Shown here: piece by piece, positions 55,072 through 64,000 of the stretch
How positions within the stretch are numbered: position 1 is the first letter of the stretch
Layout: every line of letters begins with the position of its first letter
NCBI RefSeq assembly: GCF_004352855.1
Contig: NZ_SJSC01000008.1
Coordinates: 62,001-126,000 of the forward strand
From: Marinomonas sp. KMM3893
GTDB taxonomy: Bacteria; Pseudomonadota; Gammaproteobacteria; Pseudomonadales; Marinomonadaceae
Length of the DNA: 64,000 nucleotides
Direction of reading: 5' to 3'
The notes under the pieces: generated by a model
Database searches by the model: none
The model's input: only the letters and a program-made list of their open reading frames with translations
Told to the model about the DNA's origin: nothing
Position numbers and translations under genes: made by a program

Positions 55072-56121
55072 TCTCATTAAGAGAATGCCGGACAGCAAGC
55101 AAATAACAATAGGAATACTGACACCGACGGCAGGTGGAAAGCCTGTCGCGACGCTCATGCGGCCAAATAGGTTGAGGCCGTTTTGAAACGCCAAACCAAT
55201 CATAACGCCAGAAAAGATCCGCCCACCCATGGTGGATGATCGTAAAGGGCCGAAAACGCTAGAAAGCGCGACCAGTACTAAAGCAATGCAGGCGATAGGG
55301 CGCAGGGCTTTGCTCCAGAATTCAAGGGCATATTGCGCGCCATCTTGCTTTTGTGTTTCCAAATACAGCTGGTAAGTACGCAGCTGGCTTAGTGACAAAA
55401 AGTCAGGCTCTTGCGATGCTAGGTACAGATGCTCAGGTTTGATGCTAACCGACCACTTCTCAGAGGGAAGTGTTTGTACTTTAATGTGGTCTGGGTAGAA
55501 CACTGTCTTTTTCACGTCCGCTAATAGCCACTGTGTGTCATTGATGTGAATGGCGGATTTTGCATCGGTAATGCTTTTTAAGTGCTGCCCGTCGGGTGAA
55601 AAGATTTTAATGCCGTACAGTTTGCCAGAACGATCTGCTGCGTTAATGTAGACAAAGTTATTGTCTGCTTTGAGCCAGACACCACCGGTTAAGGCAAAAT
55701 TCCCTTCTTTTTGATCTTGTAGTTTCTCCACTAGGTTGGCTTTTTGTTCCGCGACAGGGGCCACAAATTCGGACAGTCCCATGCCAAATAAGGCAACAAA
55801 GATAATCGGTTGGCAGGCGGACAGACCAATGCGCCAAATCGGCATGCCGGCAGCGCGCATGACCGTTAATTCAGACGTTGAGGCCAATGTCCCTAGGCCC
55901 ATTAGAGTGCCAATAAGCGATGAGATTGGAACGTACTCTGCAAACTTACCTGGCAGGCGGTATAAGAGCACCTGAAGAATAGACTGCACAGTATAGTCAT
56001 CGCTTACTTTCTTGATTTGATCGATAAACGCGATGGCGGTATCCAGTCCAAGCAGTACAAACATAACGACTAAGAAGGACCAGAGAACACTGGTGGCGAC
56101 GTATCTGTCTATTTTATTCAT
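55060..56121 (-). CDS. lptG: LPS export ABC transporter permease LptG
   Basis: 353 residues: helices at both ends (near 10-30, 60-80, 100-120, 280-350) and a large periplasmic beta-jellyroll domain between. With LptF it forms the inner-membrane channel of the LptB2FG complex that extracts lipopolysaccharide. It overlaps lptF by 8 bases. Confidence 0.94.
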   Translation of the reverse strand: MNKIDRYVATSVLWSFLVVMFVLLGLDTAIAFIDQIKKVSDDYTVQSILQVLLYRLPGKFAEYVPISSLIGTLMGLGTLASTSELTVMRAAGMPIWRIGLSACQPIIFVALFGMGLSEFVAPVAEQKANLVEKLQDQKEGNFALTGGVWLKADNNFVYINAADRSGKLYGIKIFSPDGQHLKSITDAKSAIHINDTQWLLADVKKTVFYPDHIKVQTLPSEKWSVSIKPEHLYLASQEPDFLSLSQLRTYQLYLETQKQDGAQYALEFWSKALRPIACIALVLVALSSVFGPLRSSTMGGRIFSGVMIGLAFQNGLNLFGRMSVATGFPPAVGVSIPIVICLLSGILLMRRRG

Positions 56122-57274
56122 TACTTAGACTCGTATCTTGAGGGTCCGGCGATTGCGCGTTTGGTAATCGCGCATTTTTTCGACTAAACATCTGATTGTA
56201 TTGGACAAACAGTCCTATTGCGATGCAGAGGAATATGCCATGAATCCACCAAAGTCCCAAATAATCAGGGATTTTGCCTTTTCCTATGGCTGTTTTTCCC
56301 CAAATTAACAGGGCCATATAGAGAATCATGAGTAAGATGGCGGGCAGCATTTTGAAGAAACGCCCTTGCCTTGGGTTAACCTGACTCAAGGATAAACCAA
56401 TGATCGAAAGGATGGGGATCATCACAACCAAGGCGATTCGCCATTGCAGTTCTTCTTGGTCTTCTGGGTCGGCGCTGCCTAATAAAGACAAGGTGCTGCG
56501 TGTTTCTGGATCGGTTATCGACGCTTGCGGGGCGCTTTCCATACGCATCGCATACGTATCAAATTCTGTTACCCGATAAGTGGCCGTTCCGGGCACGCCT
56601 TCGTATCGTACTCCGTTTTTAAAGACCAGATAATTTTGGCCGTTTTTGGAGTCCATTTTGATTTCTTCGGCGTAGGATGCGAGCATCTGAACAGGAATGG
56701 ATTTGCCATTTTCTCGCACAAAGTCGGACAAGAAAACATCGTTCATCCAACCTTCGTCAGGGGTAAAGCTGTCAATATAAGTGGTGCGTTGCCCATCGCC
56801 TTGGAAACGTCGCGGCAATAAGAAAGAGAAGGTAGAGAGTTGTCCCTGTTCATCGGCGGCTTTGACGGCGTGATATTCGCTGGTTGGCGTGAGCCAAAAG
56901 TTTAATCCCGCGCTAAGGGCCAGAACGATGCCTGCAATCCCTAACGTATAACCGGCTAATTTTAACTTGCTGATGCCGCTTGAAAACAACACAGACATTT
57001 CATTTTCAATATAAAGGCGGCCAAAGGTCAGTAGCAGCGATAGGAAAAACGCAATCGGCAAAATGATTTGAACAAACGATGGGATGTGAAAGCCGAGAAT
57101 CGTAAAAAGGAACTCGAAGGTCATTTTTCCTTCGGTCGCTCGCCCTAAATAGGATACAAAACGGCTGCTTAAAATAACGAGAAGTAAAATTAGCGTCACT
57201 CCGGCAGTTGACACTAACACTTCTTTCGCCAAGTATCTGAATAGTCTCAAAGTCACCTCAATTGGATGCCGCAA
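56114..57274 (-). CDS. lptF: LPS export ABC transporter permease LptF
   Basis: 386 residues, six helices with a central periplasmic domain ([41 protein letters not shown]). Partner of LptG in lipopolysaccharide transport. Divergent from pepA, the usual arrangement. Confidence 0.94.
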   Translation of the reverse strand: MRHPIEVTLRLFRYLAKEVLVSTAGVTLILLLVILSSRFVSYLGRATEGKMTFEFLFTILGFHIPSFVQIILPIAFFLSLLLTFGRLYIENEMSVLFSSGISKLKLAGYTLGIAGIVLALSAGLNFWLTPTSEYHAVKAADEQGQLSTFSFLLPRRFQGDGQRTTYIDSFTPDEGWMNDVFLSDFVRENGKSIPVQMLASYAEEIKMDSKNGQNYLVFKNGVRYEGVPGTATYRVTEFDTYAMRMESAPQASITDPETRSTLSLLGSADPEDQEELQWRIALVVMIPILSIIGLSLSQVNPRQGRFFKMLPAILLMILYMALLIWGKTAIGKGKIPDYLGLWWIHGIFLCIAIGLFVQYNQMFSRKNARLPNAQSPDPQDTSLSNE

Positions 57275-57375
57275 CGTGCGGAGAGTTGATTACAAATCTA
57301 AAGCCCCCATTATCTCGTGGTAAGAAGGACATTATCCAGTTTTTTTTAAAAAGTTATTATTTTGAGGAATCTCTC

Positions 57376-58839
57376 ATGAATACGACATTATTTGATCGCG
57401 CCTCTGCGGTTCAAGCAGACCTACTTGTCACCTTTGTGCCAAGTGAAGGTGCGTTCCCTGAGTCTACTGCTTGGGTTGATGGCAATGCAGATGGCCAGTT
57501 GTCACAATTGCGAGAAAGCGGCGTTTTCAAAGGCGGTTTAGCGCAAACATTATTATTACCAAGCGTCACCCAAGATTTTGCTCAGCCAGTGTTATTAGTG
57601 GGTATTGGTAAAGAAGCTGAGTTGAGTGATATGCAAGCGCGCAAAGTCATTGCAGCGGTAGCGGCTCAAATCAAATCACTGCCATACGCTACGGTAGCGC
57701 TTGCTAGCCGTGCTCTAGTATTGAAGCAGCGTTCACAAAGTGAAGTAACGGCATTGATCGCGCAGTGGCTGAATGAAGGTTTCTACAACTTCCTAGGCTT
57801 TAAGCAAGACGACGCAGAGAAAAGCACGAAAGTCACCAATCTATTGATCGAAGGCGATGACGAAGCGGCGCTAGCGATTGGTACGGCAACGGCAAACGGT
57901 TCCGCGTTTGCTCGCCAGCTAGGCAATCTGCCAGGTAACGTATGTACACCGAATTACCTTGCGTCGAAAGCACAACACTTTGGCGAAGAATATGGCATTG
58001 ATGTTGAATTGCTAGATGAAACCAAAATGGATGAGTTAGGCATGCATTGTCTACTGTCTGTGGGTCGTGGTAGTGATCAGCCAAGTTATTTGATCGTGAT
58101 GCATTACCGTGGTGGCGAAGCAGATGAAGCGCCTCACGTCTTGCTGGGCAAAGGGATTACCTTCGATACGGGCGGCATTTCGTTGAAACCAGGTCCAAAA
58201 ATGGACGAAATGAAATACGACATGTGCGGTGCAGCGAGCGTATTCGGCACCATGAAAGCCATTTGTGAATTGAAGCCTAAGCTTAACTTCACGGCGGTTG
58301 TTGCTGCGGCTGAGAATATGCCAAGTGCCCGCGCGACCAAGCCTGGCGACATTGTGAAAACCATGTCTGGTAAAACGGTTGAAGTGCTTAATACCGATGC
58401 CGAAGGCCGTCTTGTCTTGTGTGATGCACTGACTTACATCGAACGCTTTAAGCCTAAGTCTGTGGTGGATATCGCGACTCTGACAGGCGCTTGCGTTGTG
58501 GCACTAGGCAGTGTGAACTCTGGTATGTACGCAAACGATGATGCGGTAGCAGCGTCATTGAAAGAAGCCAGCCAGATTTCTGCCGATAAAATTTGGCAAA
58601 TGCCTCTTAACGAAGAATACCAGCAACAGCTTGATAGTAACTTTGCTGATATTGGCAACATTGGTGGCCCAGAAGCGGGTTCTGTGACCGCGGCTTGTTT
58701 CTTGTCGCGCTTTACCGGTTCTTACCCTTGGGCGCACTTGGACATCGCGGGTGTGGCGTGGAGCGGCGGCGCGGCTAAAGGCGCGACGGGTCGTCCTGTT
58801 GCTCTCTTGACTCGCTACTTGTTGGATAAAGCCAACTAA
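57376..58839 (+). CDS. pepA: leucyl aminopeptidase
   Basis: M17 dizinc aminopeptidase, hexamer; in E. coli also a DNA-binding protein. 487 residues with the N-terminal macro-like domain and the catalytic domain from about 160: [46 protein letters not shown], and the ends [14 protein letters not shown]. The ATG at 57376 follows GAGGAA; the longer frame from 57262 overlaps lptF and is not family-like. Confidence 0.95.
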   Translation: MNTTLFDRASAVQADLLVTFVPSEGAFPESTAWVDGNADGQLSQLRESGVFKGGLAQTLLLPSVTQDFAQPVLLVGIGKEAELSDMQARKVIAAVAAQIKSLPYATVALASRALVLKQRSQSEVTALIAQWLNEGFYNFLGFKQDDAEKSTKVTNLLIEGDDEAALAIGTATANGSAFARQLGNLPGNVCTPNYLASKAQHFGEEYGIDVELLDETKMDELGMHCLLSVGRGSDQPSYLIVMHYRGGEADEAPHVLLGKGITFDTGGISLKPGPKMDEMKYDMCGAASVFGTMKAICELKPKLNFTAVVAAAENMPSARATKPGDIVKTMSGKTVEVLNTDAEGRLVLCDALTYIERFKPKSVVDIATLTGACVVALGSVNSGMYANDDAVAASLKEASQISADKIWQMPLNEEYQQQLDSNFADIGNIGGPEAGSVTAACFLSRFTGSYPWAHLDIAGVAWSGGAAKGATGRPVALLTRYLLDKAN

Positions 58840-58871
58840 GCACAGAGTTGTTACTACGATAATCTTTTCTG

Positions 58872-58906
58872 AAAAGCAGCAATGGTGTCCATTGTTGCTT
58901 TTTTTA
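58872..58906 (+). terminator. rho-independent terminator after pepA
   Basis: AAAAGCAGCAATGG and CCATTGTTGCTTTT pair, with one G-T pair, followed by a T run. Confidence 0.88.
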
Positions 58907-59112
58907 TGCGTCAAAAAAGTAAGGTAAAGCGTTCGAGTGGGTTTTTCGAGACAGGTTAAAAGGCGCCCTTTGCGGCTTGTTAAGCGTGAGAGGGTAGACA
59001 TTTTAAGCCTTGAGTGCGAAAGTTGATGGAATAAATTCCGATCAATTAAGCCTTGTTGTTTATTTGTTATCGCTTCTGTTTCTTTATTTACTATTTTATT
59101 GGTTAGTGTCTT

Positions 59113-59598
59113 ATGCCTGATTTAGCCTCACAAATTGAAGAGAGTGTTCTGGACGACCCTGCAATAGATGGCTCTGTTTTAGAGGGCAGTGCTTTTCAGG
59201 ACGCTGAATTTACAGACAATGAGTTTGAGCCTGATGAAGACACCTTGATTACGGCGCTGCGAAACCAAGACGATATTCCAATTCTTATGGACATAGTCGC
59301 TGAGAAATTGGCGGCATCAGCCAGTCAGGAAGGTCAGCTTTCTGAGGCAATGGAAGGTTTTAGTAGCGCTCAAAATGACGCTATTCCAGTATTATTGAAG
59401 GAAGAGCAAGCGACACCATTGATTGAGCCTGAAACAAGGCTTGAAAGCATGGTTGAAACAACGCAACAAGACAGTGAAGCAGACGACAGGCAGGCGCTCA
59501 TTGCACAGGCAGTGACGGCCGTGCTTGAGAAACGCTTGCCGGATCTCGTGCAAGAAGTGCTTCAGGCGATGGACGAATTATCGACGCAAGAGAAATGA
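59113..59598 (+). CDS. small acidic protein between pepA and valS
   Basis: 161 residues, strongly acidic, low-complexity first half (many Asp, Glu, Ser), and a helical C-terminus ALIAQAVTAVLEKRLPDLVQEVLQAMDEL. The segment DDIPILMDIVAEKLA resembles small proteins (DDIPxLxxVV) encoded between holC and valS in pseudomonads. No DNA polymerase III chi subunit (HolC) is found here, where one is usual. Function unknown. Confidence 0.7.
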   Translation: MPDLASQIEESVLDDPAIDGSVLEGSAFQDAEFTDNEFEPDEDTLITALRNQDDIPILMDIVAEKLAASASQEGQLSEAMEGFSSAQNDAIPVLLKEEQATPLIEPETRLESMVETTQQDSEADDRQALIAQAVTAVLEKRLPDLVQEVLQAMDELSTQEK

Positions 59599-59718
59599 AT
59601 GACGCGATTGGCAGATTCGAGACCATCGACCAGCCTCAGGTTATTCTTTATCTCGCGATGACGCGCTATAATTCACCAAATTCAATTTACCTCTCTACAA
59701 GAGCTTTAAGACACCATA

Positions 59719-62502
59719 ATGGAAAAGACCTACCAACCACAGAGTATTGAACAACCTATTTACAAACGTTGGGAAGAGGGCGGCTATTTTGCTCCTCAAG
59801 GCAACGGCACCCCTTTCTCCATCATGATTCCGCCACCAAACGTCACTGGCAGTCTGCACATGGGGCATGCGTTTCAGCATACCTTAATGGACGCTATGAT
59901 TCGTCGTGAGCGAATGAAGGGCAAACGCACTTTGTGGCAGCCAGGCTGTGACCACGCTGGTATCGCAACGCAAATGGTTGTAGAGCGCCAACTGGCGGCT
60001 CAAAACACCACACGTCATGACCTTGGTCGTAAAAATTTCCTAGAAAAAGTATGGGAATGGAAAGACCAGTCAGGCGGCACGATTTCTGATCAAATGCGTG
60101 TCTTGGGTGATTCTGTTGATTGGCAGAAAGAGCGCTTCACAATGGACCCAGGTATGTCTGCGGCGGTACAAGAAGTGTTTGTACGCTTGTACGACGAAGG
60201 CATCATTTACCGCGGTCAGCGTCTTGTTAACTGGGACCCAGTTTTACACACGGCCATTTCTGATTTGGAAGTTATCTCAGAAGAAGAAAATGGCTTCATG
60301 TGGTATTTCCGTTATCCATTAGCGGATGGCGCGACAACCACCGATGGTAAAGACTACATAGTGGTGGCAACGACTCGCCCAGAAACCATGTTTGGTGATG
60401 CGGCGGTGGCGGTTGCACCGGATGATGAGCGTTTTACAGACCTTGTTGGTAAATTCGTTGAATTGCCGCTTGTTGGTCGTCGTATTCCTATTGTAGCCGA
60501 TGAGTATGTCGATAAAGAATTTGGTACTGGTTGCGTGAAAATCACCCCAGCCCATGACTTTAATGACTACGAAGTTGGTAAGCGTCACGACATGCCGTTA
60601 ATCAACATCTTAACGGACGATGCGACCATCAATGACACGGCGCCAGAAAAATACCGTGGTATGGATCGTTTTGTAGCGCGTAAAGCCGTTGTTGCAGACT
60701 TTGATGCGTTGGGTTTGTTGGAAAAAGTAGCCGACCATAAATTAAAAGTGCCTCGCGGTGAGCGTGGTAATACCGTAATCGAACCGTACCTGACTCAGCA
60801 ATGGTATGTGGCCGTTGAAACCTTGGCCAAACCAGCCATTGAAGCGGTTGAAAACGGCGATATCCAATTTGTGCCTAAGCAGTGGGAAAATACCTACTTT
60901 GCTTGGATGCGTGATCTGAACGACTGGTGTATCTCTCGTCAGTTATGGTGGGGACATCAAATTCCAGCTTGGTACGATGCAGACGGTAAGTTCTACGTCG
61001 GTAAAGACGAAGCGGAAGTCCGTACTAAGTACAGCCTAGCCGATGATGTGACACTGACCCAAGACGAAGACGTATTAGACACCTGGTTCTCTTCGGCATT
61101 GTGGACCTTTGCGACTCAAGGTTGGCCTGAAGAAACCCAAGACTTTAAAGAGTTTAGTGAGTCGGATGTGTTGGTAACCGGCTTCGATATTATTTTCTTC
61201 TGGGTGGCCAGAATGATCATGATGACTCTGAAGTTCACGAAGAAAGTACCTTTTAAAACGGTGTACATTACCGGTCTAATCCGTGATGAACGCGGTGATA
61301 AAATGTCGAAGTCGAAAGGCAACGTAATCGATCCATTGGATTTGATTGGCGGTATCGATATTGAATCCCTTGTTAAGAAACGCACTTACGGCATGATGCA
61401 GCCGCGTCTTGCTGAAAAAGTAGAGAAGAATACGCGCGACACCTACCCAGAAGGCATTCAAGCTTATGGTACCGATGCGCTTCGCTTTACGCTTTGTTCT
61501 CTTGCTTCTGGTGGTCGTGATATCAAGTTCGATTTGAATCGACTTGAAGGCTACCGTAATTTCTGTAACAAAATTTGGAACGCTACCCGTTACGTTCTGA
61601 TGAACACAGAAGATCAAGATTGTGGTCAAAATGGTGCGGATGTTGAGTTGTCATTGGCGGATAAGTGGATCATTTCTCGCTTACAACATACGGAAGATGC
61701 GGTAAATCGCGCGTTTGAAACTCATCGTTATGACCTTGCTTCACAAGCCCTGTATGAGTTTATGTGGCACGAGTACTGTGATTGGTACTTAGAGTTATCT
61801 AAACCGGTACTTTGGGATGAAAATGCCACGGCCGCTCAGTTAACAGGAACACGCCGTACCTTGGTTCGTGTGTTGGAAACCTTCTTGCGTTTGGCGCATC
61901 CAATGATGCCGTTCTTAACAGAAGAAATTTGGCAACGTGTGGCACCATTGGCCGGTGTTGCAGGTGACACTGTGATGGTGATGGAATACCCAGAAGCCAA
62001 CGAAGCGAAAAAAGACGCGCAAGCTGAAGCCGATATTGAATGGCTGAAAGGGGTGATTGAAGGGGTTCGTAATATTCGTGGAGAAATGAATATCGCGCCA
62101 TCAAAACCTCTGGATGTATTATTCCGCAATGGCACTGAACAAGACAAAGCTCGCTTAGACGCCAACCTGGCTTTCTTGCAAAAATTGGCCAAGCTAGAAA
62201 CCATAACTTGGTTGAACGTAGGCGATGACGCACCTATGTCGGCGACGGCGTTGGTCGGCGATATGGAAGTCTTGGTGCCTATGGCAGGTCTGATTGATAA
62301 AAATGCAGAATTGGCCCGTTTGCAAAAAGAAATAGATAAGGCGACGAAAGATTTAGAACGCATTGAAGGCAAATTATCAAACGAAAGCTTTGTGGCGAAA
62401 GCCCCAGCGGCTGTGGTCGATAAAGAGCGTGCGAAGTGCGACGATCTTCGTCTGACAGTAAGCAAACTGGAAGAACAAAAAGCGAGCATTGAATCGCTAT
62501 AA
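59719..62502 (+). CDS. valS: valyl-tRNA synthetase
   Basis: 927 residues, class I synthetase: [29 protein letters not shown] with HIGH-type MGHA (near 45), the editing domain (200-340, [10 protein letters not shown]), [17 protein letters not shown] (KMSKS, near 530), the anticodon domain, and a C-terminal coiled coil (870-927). Confidence 0.97.
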   Translation: MEKTYQPQSIEQPIYKRWEEGGYFAPQGNGTPFSIMIPPPNVTGSLHMGHAFQHTLMDAMIRRERMKGKRTLWQPGCDHAGIATQMVVERQLAAQNTTRHDLGRKNFLEKVWEWKDQSGGTISDQMRVLGDSVDWQKERFTMDPGMSAAVQEVFVRLYDEGIIYRGQRLVNWDPVLHTAISDLEVISEEENGFMWYFRYPLADGATTTDGKDYIVVATTRPETMFGDAAVAVAPDDERFTDLVGKFVELPLVGRRIPIVADEYVDKEFGTGCVKITPAHDFNDYEVGKRHDMPLINILTDDATINDTAPEKYRGMDRFVARKAVVADFDALGLLEKVADHKLKVPRGERGNTVIEPYLTQQWYVAVETLAKPAIEAVENGDIQFVPKQWENTYFAWMRDLNDWCISRQLWWGHQIPAWYDADGKFYVGKDEAEVRTKYSLADDVTLTQDEDVLDTWFSSALWTFATQGWPEETQDFKEFSESDVLVTGFDIIFFWVARMIMMTLKFTKKVPFKTVYITGLIRDERGDKMSKSKGNVIDPLDLIGGIDIESLVKKRTYGMMQPRLAEKVEKNTRDTYPEGIQAYGTDALRFTLCSLASGGRDIKFDLNRLEGYRNFCNKIWNATRYVLMNTEDQDCGQNGADVELSLADKWIISRLQHTEDAVNRAFETHRYDLASQALYEFMWHEYCDWYLELSKPVLWDENATAAQLTGTRRTLVRVLETFLRLAHPMMPFLTEEIWQRVAPLAGVAGDTVMVMEYPEANEAKKDAQAEADIEWLKGVIEGVRNIRGEMNIAPSKPLDVLFRNGTEQDKARLDANLAFLQKLAKLETITWLNVGDDAPMSATALVGDMEVLVPMAGLIDKNAELARLQKEIDKATKDLERIEGKLSNESFVAKAPAAVVDKERAKCDDLRLTVSKLEEQKASIESL

Positions 62503-62511
62503 GTAAGTAGT

Positions 62512-62540
62512 AATGCCAGACATGTTTTGTGTCTGGCATT
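62512..62540 (+). terminator. hairpin after valS
   Basis: AATGCCAGACA and TGTCTGGCATT form a perfect 11-bp stem with a 7-base loop. No strong T run follows, so it may be a weak terminator or part of the cold-shock gene leader. Confidence 0.6.
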
Positions 62541-62579
62541 CGTTGCATTCTATAAAAATAAAAAAAGAGGCAATACGTA

Positions 62580-62837
62580 ATGGAAAGAATTTCTGGAAAA
62601 GTAAAATGGTTTAATGACTCTAAAGGCATTGGCTTCATCAAAAGAGAAGCGGACAGTGATGTCTTTGTGCATTACAAATCCATTTTATTGGACGGCCATA
62701 AAACGCTAAAGAAAGGTCAATCTGTGACCTTTGAATTGGCTACGACTGAGTTTGGTCATCAGGCGATAGAAGTCCGTTTAGAAGAAGAGTCGTCTTCTGC
62801 TGTGCAAGAAGACGAGTATCGGACTGCGAACGCGTAA
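62580..62837 (+). CDS. cold-shock-domain protein
   Basis: 85 residues: a CspA-type domain with VKWFNDSKGIGFIKRE (RNP1, where KGFGFI is usual) and DVFVHYKSI (RNP2), then a 17-residue acidic tail not found in standard Csps. It should bind single-stranded RNA/DNA. Single gene, convergent with the CBS gene, 4 bases between stops. Confidence 0.9.
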   Translation: MERISGKVKWFNDSKGIGFIKREADSDVFVHYKSILLDGHKTLKKGQSVTFELATTEFGHQAIEVRLEEESSSAVQEDEYRTANA

Positions 62838-62841
62838 CGGC

Positions 62842-63267
62842 TTACTGGTTTTTCTCGAGCAGCATTTTGTGCGCAAGCTTAACAAAGTCTACTGGCGTTA
62901 AAATGCCCAGTAGCTTGTTGTTTTCGACAACCGGTAAGCAGCCATATTTATTTTCGATAAAAAATTCGGCTGCCGTATCCAAACTGACACCTGGTTCAAT
63001 AGTAAGAATGTCTTTATTCATTACTTTGGAAACAGGTGTTTGCTCTTCTTTTTTCGCCAGTTGCTGAGTGCCAAATTGACTGACTAAGTAGAAGGCATAA
63101 CGAAGGTATTCTCGTTGCGTTAGCATGCCAATGCATTCACCGCTTTGATTAACAATTGGCAAATTACGAATGTTTTTGTCGTGCATGAGTTCTTTTGCTG
63201 CGGCTAACGAGCTGTCTGCTTCGAGTGTGGCTAAATTTGTCACCATCAAATCTGCAACGGTCATCAT
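62842..63267 (-). CDS. CBS domain protein
   Basis: About 141 residues with two CBS motifs: MTVADLMVTNLATLEADSSLAAAKELMHDKNIRNLPIVNQSGECIGMLT (roughly 1-55) and VSKVMNKDILTIEPGVSLDTAAEFFIENKYGCLPVVENNKLLGILT (75-130). A nucleotide-sensing Bateman module without effector domain. The ATG at 63267 follows AAGGAAG; a TTG at 63291 is in frame. Confidence 0.88.
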   Translation of the reverse strand: MMTVADLMVTNLATLEADSSLAAAKELMHDKNIRNLPIVNQSGECIGMLTQREYLRYAFYLVSQFGTQQLAKKEEQTPVSKVMNKDILTIEPGVSLDTAAEFFIENKYGCLPVVENNKLLGILTPVDFVKLAHKMLLEKNQ

Positions 63268-63373
63268 AGTTTGAGCTTCCTTTTTTCCCAATTTTTATTC
63301 CAGCAAGTGTGGTGCAAGCTGTCTTCAAAAGCAATTATATTGCCATGAGTCAAATCAACAATAGGGCGAGTAA

Positions 63374-63865
63374 ATGATCAGCGATGAAGAGTGGATGGCG
63401 AAAGCGCTATTATTAGCAGAGCAGGCGGCGGCCGACAGTGAAATTCCGGTGGGGGCGATCGTTGTCTTGGACGGGGAAGTGATTGGCGCGGGTTATAATT
63501 CGCCTATCTCACAATGCGATCCAACGGCCCACGCTGAGATCCAAGCGCTTCGCGATGCCTGTCAAAAGGTGAATAACTATCGCTTAACTGGAGCAACGCT
63601 GTACGTCACATTAGAGCCTTGTTCTATGTGTGCAGGTGCCATTGTTCATTCTCGTGTAGCGCGCGTCGTGTACGCGGCCACCGAACCCAAAAGTGGTGTT
63701 GTAGAAAGCCAAGGTGCTTTTTTTGAGGCGCCATTTTTGAATCATAAAGTCGAAGTGAGTGGTGGTGTATTGGCGGAAAAAGCCTCGCTGCAACTAACAC
63801 AGTTCTTTCAATATCGCCGTGAGCAAAAAAAGAAGCTCAAACAATTGGCGAAAAAGGCCATATAG
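63374..63865 (+). CDS. tadA: tRNA adenosine(34) deaminase TadA
   Basis: Converts A34 to inosine in tRNA-Arg(ACG). 163 residues: MAKALLLAEQAAADSEIPVGAIVV, the zinc-deaminase HAEIQAL, and PCSMCAGAIVHSRVARVVYA, with the proton-shuttling Glu in HAE. The basic C-terminus is typical. Confidence 0.95.
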   Translation: MISDEEWMAKALLLAEQAAADSEIPVGAIVVLDGEVIGAGYNSPISQCDPTAHAEIQALRDACQKVNNYRLTGATLYVTLEPCSMCAGAIVHSRVARVVYAATEPKSGVVESQGAFFEAPFLNHKVEVSGGVLAEKASLQLTQFFQYRREQKKKLKQLAKKAI

Positions 63866-63872
63866 TCGTTTT

Positions 63873-63895
63873 TTTTCTGCATTTAGTGCAGAAAA
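63873..63895. terminator. hairpin after tadA
   Basis: TTTTCTGCA and TGCAGAAAA form a perfect 9-bp stem with a 5-base loop, 5 bases after the tadA stop. Confidence 0.6.
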
Positions 63896-63983
63896 TTCAG
63901 ACACTGCTGGCCTCTATTTGGGTCATTGATTTAAAATACCCGCACCATTTCCCCCAAAACTACCAAGTGAGGCAATACTCGAC

Positions 63984-64000
63984 ATGCTAACCCTGCATGG
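63984..64000 (+). CDS. purL: probable phosphoribosylformylglycinamidine synthase, first codons (partial)
   Basis: The last bases read ATG and then the codons for LTLHG. GAGG lies 11 bases upstream. PurL proteins start with a similar pentapeptide (LxLRG) and purL is often close to tadA. Only six codons are visible, so this is a weak call. Confidence 0.4.

Noticed and set aside
57262-57375. Upstream extension of pepA overlapping lptF.
   Set aside because: Not conserved in the family; GAGGAA precedes the ATG at 57376.

Overview
The window looks like a chromosomal segment of a marine gammaproteobacterium of the Oceanospirillales/Pseudomonadales side, most like Marinomonas. The basis is protein resemblance plus two conserved gene orders: dksA-gluQRS-cbrB-pcnB-folK-panB-panC-pgi, as in Pseudomonas, and lptG-lptF/pepA-valS. 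This placement is inference; there is no rRNA or tRNA gene in the window to anchor it. No prophage, intact insertion sequence or CRISPR array was seen.

Layout: 1-4019 is a tight cfa operon (FAD oxidoreductase end, DUF1365, cyclopropane fatty acid synthase, DUF2878, periplasmic protein, DUF3833 lipoprotein). 4096-8038 holds small conserved genes, a DMT exporter with a divergent LysR regulator, and rlmF. 8440-11592 holds a c-di-GMP phosphodiesterase-type protein and an acyltransferase. 11610-17272 holds a CodA-like deaminase/DUF2868/GTPase operon and a divergent Lrp-type regulator/DMT transporter pair. 17273-19300 is a small accessory patch: a decayed antitoxin, a DUF2971 gene and a HigBA-like toxin-antitoxin pair between two near-identical terminators. 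19320-30031 holds ettA, the nrdR-ribD-ribBA-ribH-nusB cluster, an MFS transporter, thiL and pgpA. 30135-35693 holds an acetoin reductase, an amino-acid ABC transporter without its ATPase, a candidate DNA polymerase III psi subunit (HolD), rimI and yajL. 35953-40791 is carA-carB-greA. 40986-42488 holds a nitroreductase, a Fic fragment and a YefM-YoeB pair. 42607-44316 is a Fur-type-regulated FTR1/P19/cupredoxin iron import operon.

45061-53704 (minus strand) is the dksA-to-pgi block. The 540-base gap between the CbrB-like activator and pcnB is the most interesting place in the window. Read on the minus strand it has a sigma-54 (-24/-12) element with exact GG-N10-GC spacing. Upstream lie TGTTAC/GTAACA half-sites, and downstream a run of hairpins that display A-rich AANAANAA motifs in their loops. 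This is the architecture and location of the Pseudomonas CrcZ RNA, which titrates Hfq/Crc in carbon catabolite repression, so I predict a CrcZ-like RNA here.

53866-64000 holds an aminotransferase, lptG-lptF, pepA, a small acidic protein where holC usually lies, valS, a cold-shock-domain protein, a CBS protein, tadA and what is probably the first codons of purL.
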